This document shows, one piece after another, positions 17,901 to 25,210 of a stretch of DNA of 64,000 nucleotides. The notes under the pieces are model-generated. The model was not told the DNA's origin, ran no database searches, and worked only from the letters and a program-made list of their open reading frames with translations. The DNA is from Chryseobacterium polytrichastri. Lineage in GTDB: Bacteria > Bacteroidota > Bacteroidia > Flavobacteriales > Weeksellaceae. Where the stretch lies: contig NZ_FRAV01000028.1 in NCBI RefSeq assembly GCF_900142445.1, positions 1-64,000 on the forward strand, in the 5' to 3' direction. The first letter of the stretch is position 1. Each line of letters opens with the position of its first letter. Made by a program: the position numbers and the translations under genes.

Positions 17901-18134
17901 CATGTAAGTCATGTTCTCCACTCCGTTTACGGCTTCCTCAATTGGGGTAGCTACTGAACGTGCTACTACCTCCGCATTCGCTCCCGGATAAAAAGCCGTT
18001 ACCTGTACACTTGGCGGAGCAATATCCGGAAAGAGGGCGATCGGTAAATTAAAGAGAGACAGCGCCCCCAGTAATAGAAGTATTATGGAGATGACCGTTG
18101 AAAGTACCGGTCTTTCTATAAATTGTTTTAACAT
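14952..18134 (-). CDS. RND multidrug efflux pump, HAE1 (AcrB) family
   Basis: A 1060-residue inner-membrane proton-driven pump of standard AcrB length. It starts MLKQFIERPVLSTVISI, has two matching halves each with six membrane spans and large periplasmic loops, and shows the proton-relay aspartates D406-D407 in GIVVDDAIVVVE. The second-half lysine lies in GLLAKNAILIVEFA. Porter-domain GPAGVFYRQFAFT and the PTGFIPTEDQG loop are also typical. Substrates cannot be read from sequence. It is 42 bp downstream of the adaptor gene and works with it and the outer channel. Confidence 0.95.
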   Translation of the reverse strand: MLKQFIERPVLSTVISIILLLLGALSLFNLPIALFPDIAPPSVQVTAFYPGANAEVVARSVATPIEEAVNGVENMTYMTSNSSNDGTMTLSVFFKQGSDPDNAAVNVQNRVSKAMSQLPQEVVQAGISTQKVQNSMIMFMGLSSDNPKQYDELFLQNYLKINVIPQIQRIPGVAQAQVFGTRDYSMRIWLKPDRLAANNLSPQEVLAAIKDHNLEAAPGRLGQGSKETYEYILKYKGKLNKGEDYESIAIKANSDGSFLRLKDVARVEFGSYTYTATNRVDGKPVAGFAILQTAGSNANEILTEIEKQVDQLKTTLPKGVEPIIMYNSKDFLDASIHQVVETLVIAFVLVFIVVFIFLQDFRSTLIPAIAVPVAIIGTFFFLQLFGFSINMLTLFALVLAIGIVVDDAIVVVEAVHSKMEQTGMPVEQATTNSMSEISGAIISITLVMCAVFIPVGFMQGPAGVFYRQFAFTLVIAILISAVNALTLSPALCAMFLNDPQGEHGEHGHKKGFGARFFNAFNASFNNMTRKYIYSLKFLIKNKWVAVGGLMLITAASVFLIKKAPTGFIPTEDQGFVLYAVNTPPGSSLERTHRATAQIDKIINGEKATNHLWVADGMNFISNANASPYSAGFIKLKDYDKRGDMKDPNEIAATLTGKVSQVKDANAFFFNFPTIQGFGNVSGFEFMLQDKTNSSFEQLGTTTQAFIGELMKRPEIAFAFTTYAAGNPQYTIDVNTDKANQLGVSVTELMQTMQIYYGSSFVSDFNRFGKYYRVMAQADVPYRTDINSLEGIYVKNKSGEMVPAKTLVTLKRTFGPETVTRNNLFNAVTINGTPKPGYSTGDAIKAVEEVAKKSLPRGYGYEWTGITREEIKTGGQTIFVFMLSILFVYFLLAAQYESYILPFAVILTIPTGIFGVFAFTGLAGIDNNIYVQVGLIMLVGLLAKNAILIVEFAVQRRKAGKSLIESALQASRLRLRPILMTSFAFIVGMLPLIWTQGASAQGNHSIGYSTVGGMLTGVVFGIFIIPVMYVIFQYLHEKMPSRKNKRLLKQKQQEELLASAH

Positions 18135-18176
18135 AAGAAGTTTATTTATTTAAGTCTTCTGTATTAGTAAAGATGT

Positions 18177-19337
18177 CTACAAAGGTTTTGCTTTGAACAG
18201 GCTGTCAGAAGAGATGGCTTTCGGTTGTATTGAAGCGCCGTCTTTTAAGCTGCCCAATCCTGTATATACAATCTTGTCACCTACAGAAATTCCTTCAGAG
18301 ATGAAGTAATAACTATCTGTTTTTCCAGAGATGGTTACTGGTTTGCTGGTTACTTTTTTATCCTTTCCTAGGATATATACATAGGTTTTATCCTGAATCT
18401 CAAAAGTAGATTCTTGTGGAATAACTACTACATTACTAAGAAGTTGAGGTAAACGTACTCTTCCTGTGTTACCTGTTCTTAAGGCTCCGTGAGCATTAGG
18501 GAATACGGCACGTACGCTGATGGCTCCTGTACTTTTGTCAAACTGACCATCCACAATACTCATTTTACCTTTTTGAGGATACGTACTGTTGTCTGCAATC
18601 ACTAAGTCTACCATCGGCATGTTTCTTAGTTTTTCTTCTAGTGTAGCTCCGGGATATTTATTTTGAAAAGCAATAAAATCCAGTTCACTTAAAGAGAAGT
18701 AGGCGTAGATCTCGCTGATATCAGATAATAAAGTCAAAGGACTAGGATCTGTTCTTGAAATCAAGCTTCCTTTTTTGTAAGGAATTCTTCCGATATAACC
18801 GCTTACAGGAGCTGTTATTGTAGTGAATCCTACATTAATTTTAGCACTTCCAATAGAAGCTTTTGCCTGAGATGCGGCTGCAACAGCGGCTGCATAATTT
18901 GCTTTTGCCGTTTTCATTTGTACATCAGAAACAACTTTAGCGGCTACTAGAGGTTGAAGTCTGTCAACTTCCACTTTAGCTTTTTGGATATTAGCATTGG
19001 CAACTTGTAAATTAGCCTGAGCCATATTCATTTGTTCACCATAAGCTCTTGAATCTATTTTGAATAACGGTTGTCCCGCTCTTACAAAAGAACCTTCTTC
19101 CACGTATATTCTATCTAGATAACCGTCTACTTGTGATCTTATTTCTACATTATTTTTCCCTTCTAGAGCAGTCGGGAATTCCTGATATGTTGTAGCTGGA
19201 GAGGTGATCACGGTATAGACCGGCAATTCTGGTGCAGGAGGAGCTTGGTTTCCACCTTCAGCTGCCTTCGTGCAATTTTGTAAAAGGATAATACTAGAGA
19301 TAAGTACAATAATCCTTGTTTTTCCAGGTATTTTCAT
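18177..19337 (-). CDS. RND efflux periplasmic adaptor (membrane fusion protein)
   Basis: A 386-residue AcrA-type lipoprotein. The signal peptide ends at LLQNC, a Bacteroidota-style lipobox near residue 22. A lipoyl half-motif (GYLDRIYVEEGSFVRAGQPLF) precedes an alpha-hairpin of heptads at about 100-165. The second lipoyl half follows (TTITAPVSGYIGRIP), then beta-barrel and membrane-proximal domains. It bridges the inner pump and outer channel. The gene is the first of the pump operon and is preceded by three copies of a putative TetR operator. Confidence 0.94.
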   Translation of the reverse strand: MKIPGKTRIIVLISSIILLQNCTKAAEGGNQAPPAPELPVYTVITSPATTYQEFPTALEGKNNVEIRSQVDGYLDRIYVEEGSFVRAGQPLFKIDSRAYGEQMNMAQANLQVANANIQKAKVEVDRLQPLVAAKVVSDVQMKTAKANYAAAVAAASQAKASIGSAKINVGFTTITAPVSGYIGRIPYKKGSLISRTDPSPLTLLSDISEIYAYFSLSELDFIAFQNKYPGATLEEKLRNMPMVDLVIADNSTYPQKGKMSIVDGQFDKSTGAISVRAVFPNAHGALRTGNTGRVRLPQLLSNVVVIPQESTFEIQDKTYVYILGKDKKVTSKPVTISGKTDSYYFISEGISVGDKIVYTGLGSLKDGASIQPKAISSDSLFKAKPL

Positions 19338-19408
19338 TTTAAGTTTAAATTTTTAATGAAGTATTGAATTAAATATGATTGTTTTTGTTTATTGTTCTGT
19401 TAATTTTT

Positions 19409-19420
19409 CTAACGGTGTTA
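19409..19420. promoter_or_regulatory. Putative TetR operator O1
   Basis: CTAACGGTGTTA, an imperfect palindrome, shares its sequence and about 40 bp of flanking sequence with O2 and O3. It is 72 bp upstream of the adaptor gene start. Confidence 0.65.
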
Positions 19421-19540
19421 ATATTAAGTTCAAAAAAAATTAAAGAATTATTAATGAGTAGTTAAATTGTTATTCCCATAATTGTTATTGTTTTAATGTT
19501 GGTTTTAAATACAGAGATGGAGTATTTAGTGTTATTTTTC

Positions 19541-19552
19541 CTAACGCTGTTA
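19541..19552. promoter_or_regulatory. Putative TetR operator O2
   Basis: CTAACGCTGTTA lies within the second of three diverged repeat units (TTATTTTTCCTAACG...). It is spaced 132 bp from O1 and 129 bp from O3. Confidence 0.6.
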
Positions 19553-19669
19553 ATGGTAAGGGAAAAAAATAGCAAGAATTAATGTTATGAAGTCATTTTT
19601 CATTTTAGAGTATTTTATTTTTTAATTTAAAAAAAATTGAATAATGTTAATTATTCCATGTTACTTTTC

Positions 19670-19681
19670 CTAACGGTGTTA
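19670..19681. promoter_or_regulatory. Putative TetR operator O3
   Basis: CTAACGGTGTTA, identical to O1, lies just beyond the tetR stop codon (19702). The flank TTCAAAAAAAAATTA also matches O1. Confidence 0.65.
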
Positions 19682-19701
19682 ATTTTTGGTTCAAAAAAAA
19701 A

Positions 19702-20298
19702 TTACAAAGATTTAACAAAAGCCGAAACTGTTTCATCTAAAGTTGTTTTGTTCATCGTAGAAGGAATATCGTCATTTCGCATCATCATAATAGAGATCAA
19801 ACCATGTACCGCTGAAAATAAAGCGTGAGAGGAGTGACAGGCATTATCAGGATTTGAACCTTTTTTCTTAATGATTTCATAAGTGCAATCATATATCATA
19901 TCCTGAAATGAAGAAAATTCTTCTTTCATCAACCCTTTTCCGCTGCATTGCATTCCCAACCCAAACATTAATTGGTAGTACTCTTTATTTTTAAAAGCGA
20001 ATTTCCAGTAAGCATCAACAATTGCTGTAATTTGCTCTTCTGGAGTGTCATGTTTTTTCTGAGCTTTTAATAATTCTATATGTAAACAATGGAAACCATT
20101 TAAAGAAATTTCGTACAAAATAGCTTCTTTGTTTTCAAAGTAATCGTAAACTACAGGTGCACTATATTCTATGGCATCTGCAATTTTTCGAATTGAAAGG
20201 GAGCCCCAACCTTCCGTTTTTGCCAAAGAAAAAGCCGCATCCAAAATATTGGCACGTATTGATTCTTTTTCTCTTTGACGACGTTCATGTAAGCCCAT
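19702..20298 (-). CDS. TetR/AcrR family repressor of the efflux operon
   Basis: A 198-residue TetR regulator. The N-terminal helix-turn-helix spans about 14-60, with the family signature SIRKIADAIEYSAPVVYDYFENKEAILYEI (given as residues about 39-68). The C-terminal ligand and dimer domain is helical and contains cysteines. It lies upstream of, and on the same strand as, the adaptor-pump-channel genes. An identical operator type is found both at its own promoter (20311) and three times before the adaptor gene, so it very probably represses both transcripts until an inducer binds (inference). Confidence 0.9.
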   Translation of the reverse strand: MGLHERRQREKESIRANILDAAFSLAKTEGWGSLSIRKIADAIEYSAPVVYDYFENKEAILYEISLNGFHCLHIELLKAQKKHDTPEEQITAIVDAYWKFAFKNKEYYQLMFGLGMQCSGKGLMKEEFSSFQDMIYDCTYEIIKKKGSNPDNACHSSHALFSAVHGLISIMMMRNDDIPSTMNKTTLDETVSAFVKSL

Positions 20299-20310
20299 GA
20301 TTTTTATTTA

Positions 20311-20331
20311 CTAACAGTGTTAGCAAAACTA
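20311..20331 (-). promoter_or_regulatory. tetR promoter with operator O4
   Basis: The perfect palindrome CTAACAGTGTTAG (20311-20323) directly abuts TAGTTTTG on the minus strand (20331-20324), a match to the -7 element TAnnTTTG. The operator therefore covers the expected start site of tetR, the classic arrangement for autorepression. Confidence 0.75.
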
Positions 20332-20562
20332 CAAACTTTTAAGTATATCTTCCAAATGTTATTTTGTTTTTAAATTCTAAGTAAGGATTTTAAAGAACTT
20401 ATAAATAGGTCGGATGTTGGAGGAATGGGAGTTTTAACTCACTAATTTAAAATTATTGTAAAAGCTGATGTGTTTAATAGTCTATTTCAATTAAATCATA
20501 ATTATTTTAGAATATGCAGTTTCCCACTTCAAGCTTCTTTATTATATACCAAAAGAAATTTT

Positions 20563-20570
20563 TATCTTTG
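20563..20570 (+). promoter_or_regulatory. Promoter -7 element of the thioredoxin-like gene
   Basis: TATCTTTG, an exact TAnnTTTG match, lies 18 bases upstream of the ATG at 20589. Confidence 0.65.
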
Positions 20571-20588
20571 TGCACAAATAAAAAAGAT

Positions 20589-21143
20589 ATGAATACTCCC
20601 TCAAATATGTTGGCATTAGGTACAAAAGCTCCTTTTTTTGAGCTTCCAAACCCGTCAAAAAGTAATGAAATTCAGTCATTGGATGATTTGAAAGGTGAAA
20701 AAGGAACATTGGTGATGTTTATTTGCAACCATTGTCCGTTCGTTCTTCATGCGATTGATAAATTGAATGAATTGTATGAAGACTATAATGAAAGAGGAAT
20801 AGAATTCATTGCTATTAATGCTAATGATGTTGAAAAATATCCTGCTGATTCTCCAGAGAAAATGATAGAATTCCAAATCGAGAAGAATTTTGATTTTCCT
20901 TATTTATATGACGAGAGCCAAGCGGTTGCAAAAGCATATGAAGCTGCATGTACTCCGGATTTCTTTTTCTTTGATGAAAAATTAGATCTTATTTATAGAG
21001 GGCAAATGGATGATTCAAGACCTGGAAATAATAAAGATATAACAGGTGAAGATTTAATTATTGCTTTTGAAAATCTTTTATTAGGTGAGCCTCAGGAAGA
21101 TATCCAGAGACCAAGCATGGGATGTAATATCAAATGGAAATAG
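20589..21143 (+). CDS. Thioredoxin family (AhpC/TSA-like) protein
   Basis: A 184-residue cytoplasmic protein with a thioredoxin fold. The redox motif is in VMFICNHCPFV (Cys-Asn-His-Cys), followed by INANDVEKYPADSPEKM and the conserved RGQMDDSRPGN segment, and it ends SMGCNIKWK. This is the standard architecture of the uncharacterised AhpC/TSA-type proteins found in many Bacteroidota. The frame extends 25 codons further upstream, but the promoter element lies inside that extension, so ATG 20589 is preferred. It is followed by a strong terminator and the DnaA-box cluster. Confidence 0.88.
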   Translation: MNTPSNMLALGTKAPFFELPNPSKSNEIQSLDDLKGEKGTLVMFICNHCPFVLHAIDKLNELYEDYNERGIEFIAINANDVEKYPADSPEKMIEFQIEKNFDFPYLYDESQAVAKAYEAACTPDFFFFDEKLDLIYRGQMDDSRPGNNKDITGEDLIIAFENLLLGEPQEDIQRPSMGCNIKWK

Positions 21144-21182
21144 TCATAGATTATCACTAGATAATTTTACTCACAAAATACA

Positions 21183-21213
21183 AGCCGTTCTTTTAGTAGA
21201 ACGGCTTTTTTTA
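21183..21213 (+). terminator. Terminator of the thioredoxin-like gene
   Basis: AGCCGTTCT pairs with AGAACGGCT around a short loop and is followed by seven T's. It separates the gene from the DnaA-box region. Confidence 0.9.
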
Positions 21214-21254
21214 TTTGTTATTGATAATCTTGCTGTTATAGGCTTTTGTGAAAG

Positions 21255-21436
21255 TTATCCACAATGCAATCCACGAGTTATCCACATTTGTTTGTTGATA
21301 AGTATCCGATTGTAAAAAATATGGATCACTTTTATTGATAAATTGTTAGTAAAATTAATTTTTAAAAGTCTTAAAATTAATAACTTATTTACTAATTTGT
21401 AAGTTATCCACAATTTTATCCACAGACTTATCCACA
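21255..21436. other. Cluster of five DnaA boxes: candidate oriC
   Basis: Five exact TTATCCACA boxes, all in the same orientation, lie at 21255, 21278, 21404, 21416 and 21428. Two are on the left and three on the right of a roughly 115-bp very AT-rich stretch that could serve as the unwinding element. The block occupies a gene-free region between a terminator and the end of the AraC-family gene. TTATCCACA is the consensus DnaA-binding 9-mer across bacteria. dnaA itself is not in the window, and I could not compute GC skew, so origin function is inference. Confidence 0.65.
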
Positions 21437-21447
21437 ATAATGTTATT

Positions 21448-22353
21448 TTAAAATGTAGCTATTATTTTATGGGTATCATCAATTTTAAAATCTATCTTCA
21501 TTTTATTATGAGAGTAATTCTTAATGAACTCAGACGGGGTCTTTTCTGTGTACTTTTTAAACATCCTATTGAAATACGTTACATTATTAAAGCCACAGCT
21601 ATAGCTACATTCTGAAATACTTTTATCTTGAGTCATTAATAAACAGGCTTTGTTGATGCGGTATCGATTCACAAATTCTGTAAAAGTAATCTGAGTTGCC
21701 TTTTTAAAAAAGTTGCAGAAAGCGGGTAGTGTGAGGTTGGCAAGTTTAGCAACGTTTTCAATATTGATCTCCTGATCGTAATGATGTTCTACATAGGTAA
21801 AGATGTTTTCCAGGCGGGTTTTATTTTTTGAGATAATGGTGTAGGGCATGATTTCTTTATTCAAGAGTTCATAATCTTTACATGTAGAAAGTTCAAAAAG
21901 AATATCTAATAACAATAGGTATCTTTTGTATCCTTCGGATTCCAGCATTAATTTTAGCTTGGGAAGCATTGCTTTTTTGATCTTACTGTGGAATTGAATC
22001 CCATACTTTGAAAGTTCCAATAAATCTTTGATAGATTTTGCTCCAACTTCCTGCTCGGGAAATTGCAAGATATCTTCTTTAAACTGTAAAACAATTTCTT
22101 CATGCGGATCAATCGAGTTTAATCCAAATCCCGAATGTGGGATATTGGAACCAATAAGAACTAAATCTCCATTAGAATAATTGCTTTTATGATAGCCAAC
22201 ATGGCGGGTTCCGCTTCCTGAAATTACGCACACTAATTCTATTTCCGGATGATAATGGTATTGCCATTTGAATTCAGAAATAGGGGAGTTATTGTGAATT
22301 GTGCGAAAAGAGCTTTCCTCGTCGGGGATTACTCGTTCAAAAGTAACTTTCAT
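21448..22353 (-). CDS. AraC family transcriptional regulator
   Basis: A 301-residue regulator with an N-terminal cupin domain (WQYHYHPEIELVCVISGSG, about 30-48) for ligand sensing. The C-terminal AraC DNA-binding domain has two helix-turn-helices (about 190-285), including the signature CSYSCGFNNVTYFNRMFKKY. It is divergent from the MFS-trehalase-TonB receptor genes and so probably controls them in response to trehalose or a related sugar (inference from position). Confidence 0.88.
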   Translation of the reverse strand: MKVTFERVIPDEESSFRTIHNNSPISEFKWQYHYHPEIELVCVISGSGTRHVGYHKSNYSNGDLVLIGSNIPHSGFGLNSIDPHEEIVLQFKEDILQFPEQEVGAKSIKDLLELSKYGIQFHSKIKKAMLPKLKLMLESEGYKRYLLLLDILFELSTCKDYELLNKEIMPYTIISKNKTRLENIFTYVEHHYDQEINIENVAKLANLTLPAFCNFFKKATQITFTEFVNRYRINKACLLMTQDKSISECSYSCGFNNVTYFNRMFKKYTEKTPSEFIKNYSHNKMKIDFKIDDTHKIIATF

Positions 22354-22475
22354 TCAGTTAATCGTATTTTATTAGCTAAAATAATAATTATATTAATATA
22401 GTTCAAGTATTTATTTACTGTGTTAAATTAATGTTAAGCTAAATGCTTATATCTTAGCCACCAAGAAATTATTTA

Positions 22476-23705
22476 ATGAGAAATTTCAATATAAAGGCCA
22501 TTTTATTTTTAAACTATTTCGTTTTTGCAATTCTTTTGAATTCTGTAGGAACGGTAATATTACAAATGCAGCAGAATTTCGGGATTTCGAAATCTTCTGC
22601 CAGTGTTTTGGAAGGTTTTAAAGATCTTCCGATTGCAATTTGTTCCTTTATTTTAGCATCATTTTTACCGAGAATTGGTATTAAAAACTCTATGCTTATC
22701 GCGCTTTTTTTGGTGAGTTGCATGTGTTTTGTAATGCCTTTTTCAAGTGCTTTTTGGTTTTTTAAATTGCTTTTTGCTATTGTGGGAGTTTCTTTTGCAT
22801 TAATAAAAATTTCTGTTTTTACTTCAATTGGGTTAGTAACGGAAACTGATAAAGAACACGCAAGTTTCATGGGCTTTCTGGAAGGTTTCTTTATGGTAGG
22901 GGTTTTGGCGGGAAATGTGCTCTTTAGTTTATTTATTGATGATCATAACCCAAAATCTACTCATTGGCTTAATGTCTATTGGGTGTTGGGAGCACTTTCT
23001 GTATTGTCATTCTTATTTCTTTTCTTTTCTAAATTGAATGAAAGTGAAGTGAAAAGTGAAAAAACAGATTTACTGGGTGATATTAAAAACAGTATTAGCT
23101 TATTCAGTTATAAAAAAGTATTATTCTTTTTACTGTGCGCCTTTCTTTTTGTATTGGTAGAGCAGAGTTTTCAAACATGGACACCTACTTTTTATAAAGA
23201 AATCTTAAAAGTTCCTACTTCGATGAGTATTCAGGCGGGAGCTGTTTTGGCAGGAGCTTTTGCATTGGGAAGATTTTTATCCGGATTTTTCTCAAAGAAA
23301 TTCAGTTGGATTTATGTTGTTTCCTTTTGTGTGGTAGGTTTTGCAATAAGCATTCTGCTGGTATTACCCTTAACTCACAATATTAATATTAGCGCAGGAA
23401 CCAATTGGTTAAATGCTCCGCTTGTGGTGTATTTGTTTCCATTGATGGGAGGGTTGCTGGCTCCTATTTACCCAAGTATCAACTCTGTGATTTTAGCTTC
23501 TATTCCTAAGTATTTACATAGCGCGATGGCGGGCTTAATTGTAGTTTTTTCTGCTATTGGAGGGACTATAGGCTCTATAGTTACTGGTTTTGTATTTGAG
23601 GAGTTCAGTGGGCAGCAAGCATTTTACCTGTCGTTAATCCCTCTTTCTTTATTGATAGTTTCGGCTATTATCATGAGTAAATTAAAAATAAACCCTAAAA
23701 AATAA
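22476..23705 (+). CDS. MFS sugar transporter (probable trehalose importer)
   Basis: A 409-residue major facilitator with twelve predicted membrane spans and a central hydrophilic loop near residues 190-205. There is no signal peptide beyond the first span. Family sequence is not substrate-specific, but the gene sits 5 bp upstream of a trehalase gene and is followed by a TonB-dependent receptor, so import of trehalose or another disaccharide across the inner membrane is likely. TATCTTAG at 22450-22457 resembles a -7 element. Confidence 0.82.
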   Translation: MRNFNIKAILFLNYFVFAILLNSVGTVILQMQQNFGISKSSASVLEGFKDLPIAICSFILASFLPRIGIKNSMLIALFLVSCMCFVMPFSSAFWFFKLLFAIVGVSFALIKISVFTSIGLVTETDKEHASFMGFLEGFFMVGVLAGNVLFSLFIDDHNPKSTHWLNVYWVLGALSVLSFLFLFFSKLNESEVKSEKTDLLGDIKNSISLFSYKKVLFFLLCAFLFVLVEQSFQTWTPTFYKEILKVPTSMSIQAGAVLAGAFALGRFLSGFFSKKFSWIYVVSFCVVGFAISILLVLPLTHNINISAGTNWLNAPLVVYLFPLMGGLLAPIYPSINSVILASIPKYLHSAMAGLIVVFSAIGGTIGSIVTGFVFEEFSGQQAFYLSLIPLSLLIVSAIIMSKLKINPKK

Positions 23706-23710
23706 ACAAA

Positions 23711-25186
23711 ATGAACAATCAACTTTATATACAGGAAATTCAGGCTCTTTTTGAGGATATCCAAAGGTCAAAAATTTTTGAAGATCAAAAAACAATGACA
23801 GATGCTGTTCCTTTATTTCCTGTTTCTGAAATCAATGAAAAATATGATAATGAAAAAAATGCGGAAGGTTTTGATTTGAAGGGATTTGTATTGTCGAATT
23901 TTGATTTTCTAGGAGCTAAAATTTCTATTAAAAGAGAAGAACGGTTGCTAATTGAGATTCATATTGAAAAACTTTGGGACGAATTAACCCGTACCGCTTA
24001 CGAAGCAAAAGGAACACTTTTGAAACTCCCGAAGCCTTATATTGTTCCTGGGGGGAGATTTAATGAGTTTTTTTATTGGGACAGCTATTTTATAATGCTT
24101 GGATTACAGGTTTCCGGAAGAGTGGAAATGATGGAGAATATTGTTGAAAACTGTTCTTATCTCATTCAGACAGTAGGATTTGTACCTAATGCTAGCCGAA
24201 CTCATTTCTTGAGCCGTTCTCAGCCTCCTTATTTTTCTTTGATGCTTGATTTGCTTTTTGAAACAACAGGTAATGAAGAAATTTATACTCAATATCACGA
24301 TACTTTAGAGAAAGAATATGCTTTCTGGATGGATGGTGAGGAAGGCTTAGAAAAAGATTCAAGCAGTAAAAGGGTGATAAAAACTAAAGATGGCGATATT
24401 CTAAATAGATATTATGACGCAGAAAATACGCCTCGCCCTGAAAGTTATTTAATTGATATTGAAGATCATGAAAATGCTTCCAGTGAAGAATTTTACAGAA
24501 ATATTAGAAGCGGATGTGAGTCTGGTTGGGATTTTTCCAGCAGATGGTTTGCGGATGGTGAAACAATACAGACTATAGAAACATTGAATCTTTCTGAGGT
24601 AGATCTTAATTGCCTGTTGTGGCATTTAGAAAAAACATTGGCGAAATCTTCTGCACTTCAGGGATTAACGGAAAGGGAAAATTATTTTATTGCAAGGGCT
24701 AAAAATAGAAAGCAGGCAATTGATACTTATTTCTGGGATGGATATATTTATAAAGATTATCATACGAAAAAGCATGCTAAAACTGCCTCTGAGCATATTT
24801 GTACGCTTTATCCTTTGTTTTTAGGTTTGGCAAGTGAGGAGCAGGCTAAAGTTGTTGCAGGAACTATTGCGGAAAAGTTTCTTTACCAAGGAGGGCTTGT
24901 TACCACGACTAAAAAAACTATTCAACAATGGGATTTTCCTAATGCTTGGGCGCCATACCAATGGTTAGGATTTAAAGGAATGAAAAATTATGGCTTTGAT
25001 GAACTTGCTGATAAAATTAAAAATAATTGGTGCTCCAATGTTGAAAGAGTGTACGATAACACAGGTAAATTGATGGAGAAATACAATGCGCTGGATATTG
25101 AAACAGTTGCTGGAGGTGGAGAATATCCAAATCAGGATGGCTTTGGCTGGACAAACGGAGTTTATCTGAAATTAAAACAAAACTAA
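23711..25186 (+). CDS. Alpha,alpha-trehalase, GH37
   Basis: A 491-residue trehalase that splits trehalose into two glucose molecules. Both family signatures are present: PGGRFNEFFYWDSYF (about 115-129) and QWDFPNAWAPYQW (about 404-416). GESGWDFSSRW-like CESGWDFSSRW carries the catalytic acid region, and GGGEYPNQDGFGWTNGV closes the active site. No signal peptide is visible, so it resembles cytoplasmic TreF rather than periplasmic TreA and fits with the upstream MFS importer. Confidence 0.94.
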   Translation: MNNQLYIQEIQALFEDIQRSKIFEDQKTMTDAVPLFPVSEINEKYDNEKNAEGFDLKGFVLSNFDFLGAKISIKREERLLIEIHIEKLWDELTRTAYEAKGTLLKLPKPYIVPGGRFNEFFYWDSYFIMLGLQVSGRVEMMENIVENCSYLIQTVGFVPNASRTHFLSRSQPPYFSLMLDLLFETTGNEEIYTQYHDTLEKEYAFWMDGEEGLEKDSSSKRVIKTKDGDILNRYYDAENTPRPESYLIDIEDHENASSEEFYRNIRSGCESGWDFSSRWFADGETIQTIETLNLSEVDLNCLLWHLEKTLAKSSALQGLTERENYFIARAKNRKQAIDTYFWDGYIYKDYHTKKHAKTASEHICTLYPLFLGLASEEQAKVVAGTIAEKFLYQGGLVTTTKKTIQQWDFPNAWAPYQWLGFKGMKNYGFDELADKIKNNWCSNVERVYDNTGKLMEKYNALDIETVAGGGEYPNQDGFGWTNGVYLKLKQN

Positions 25187-25210
25187 ACAAAAATAAAATC
25201 ATTTACGGCT

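Noticed and set aside
19637..19828. 63-codon rightward frame across the tetR 3' end
   Set aside because: It is antisense to the end of tetR and runs through the operator repeats; no homology signal.
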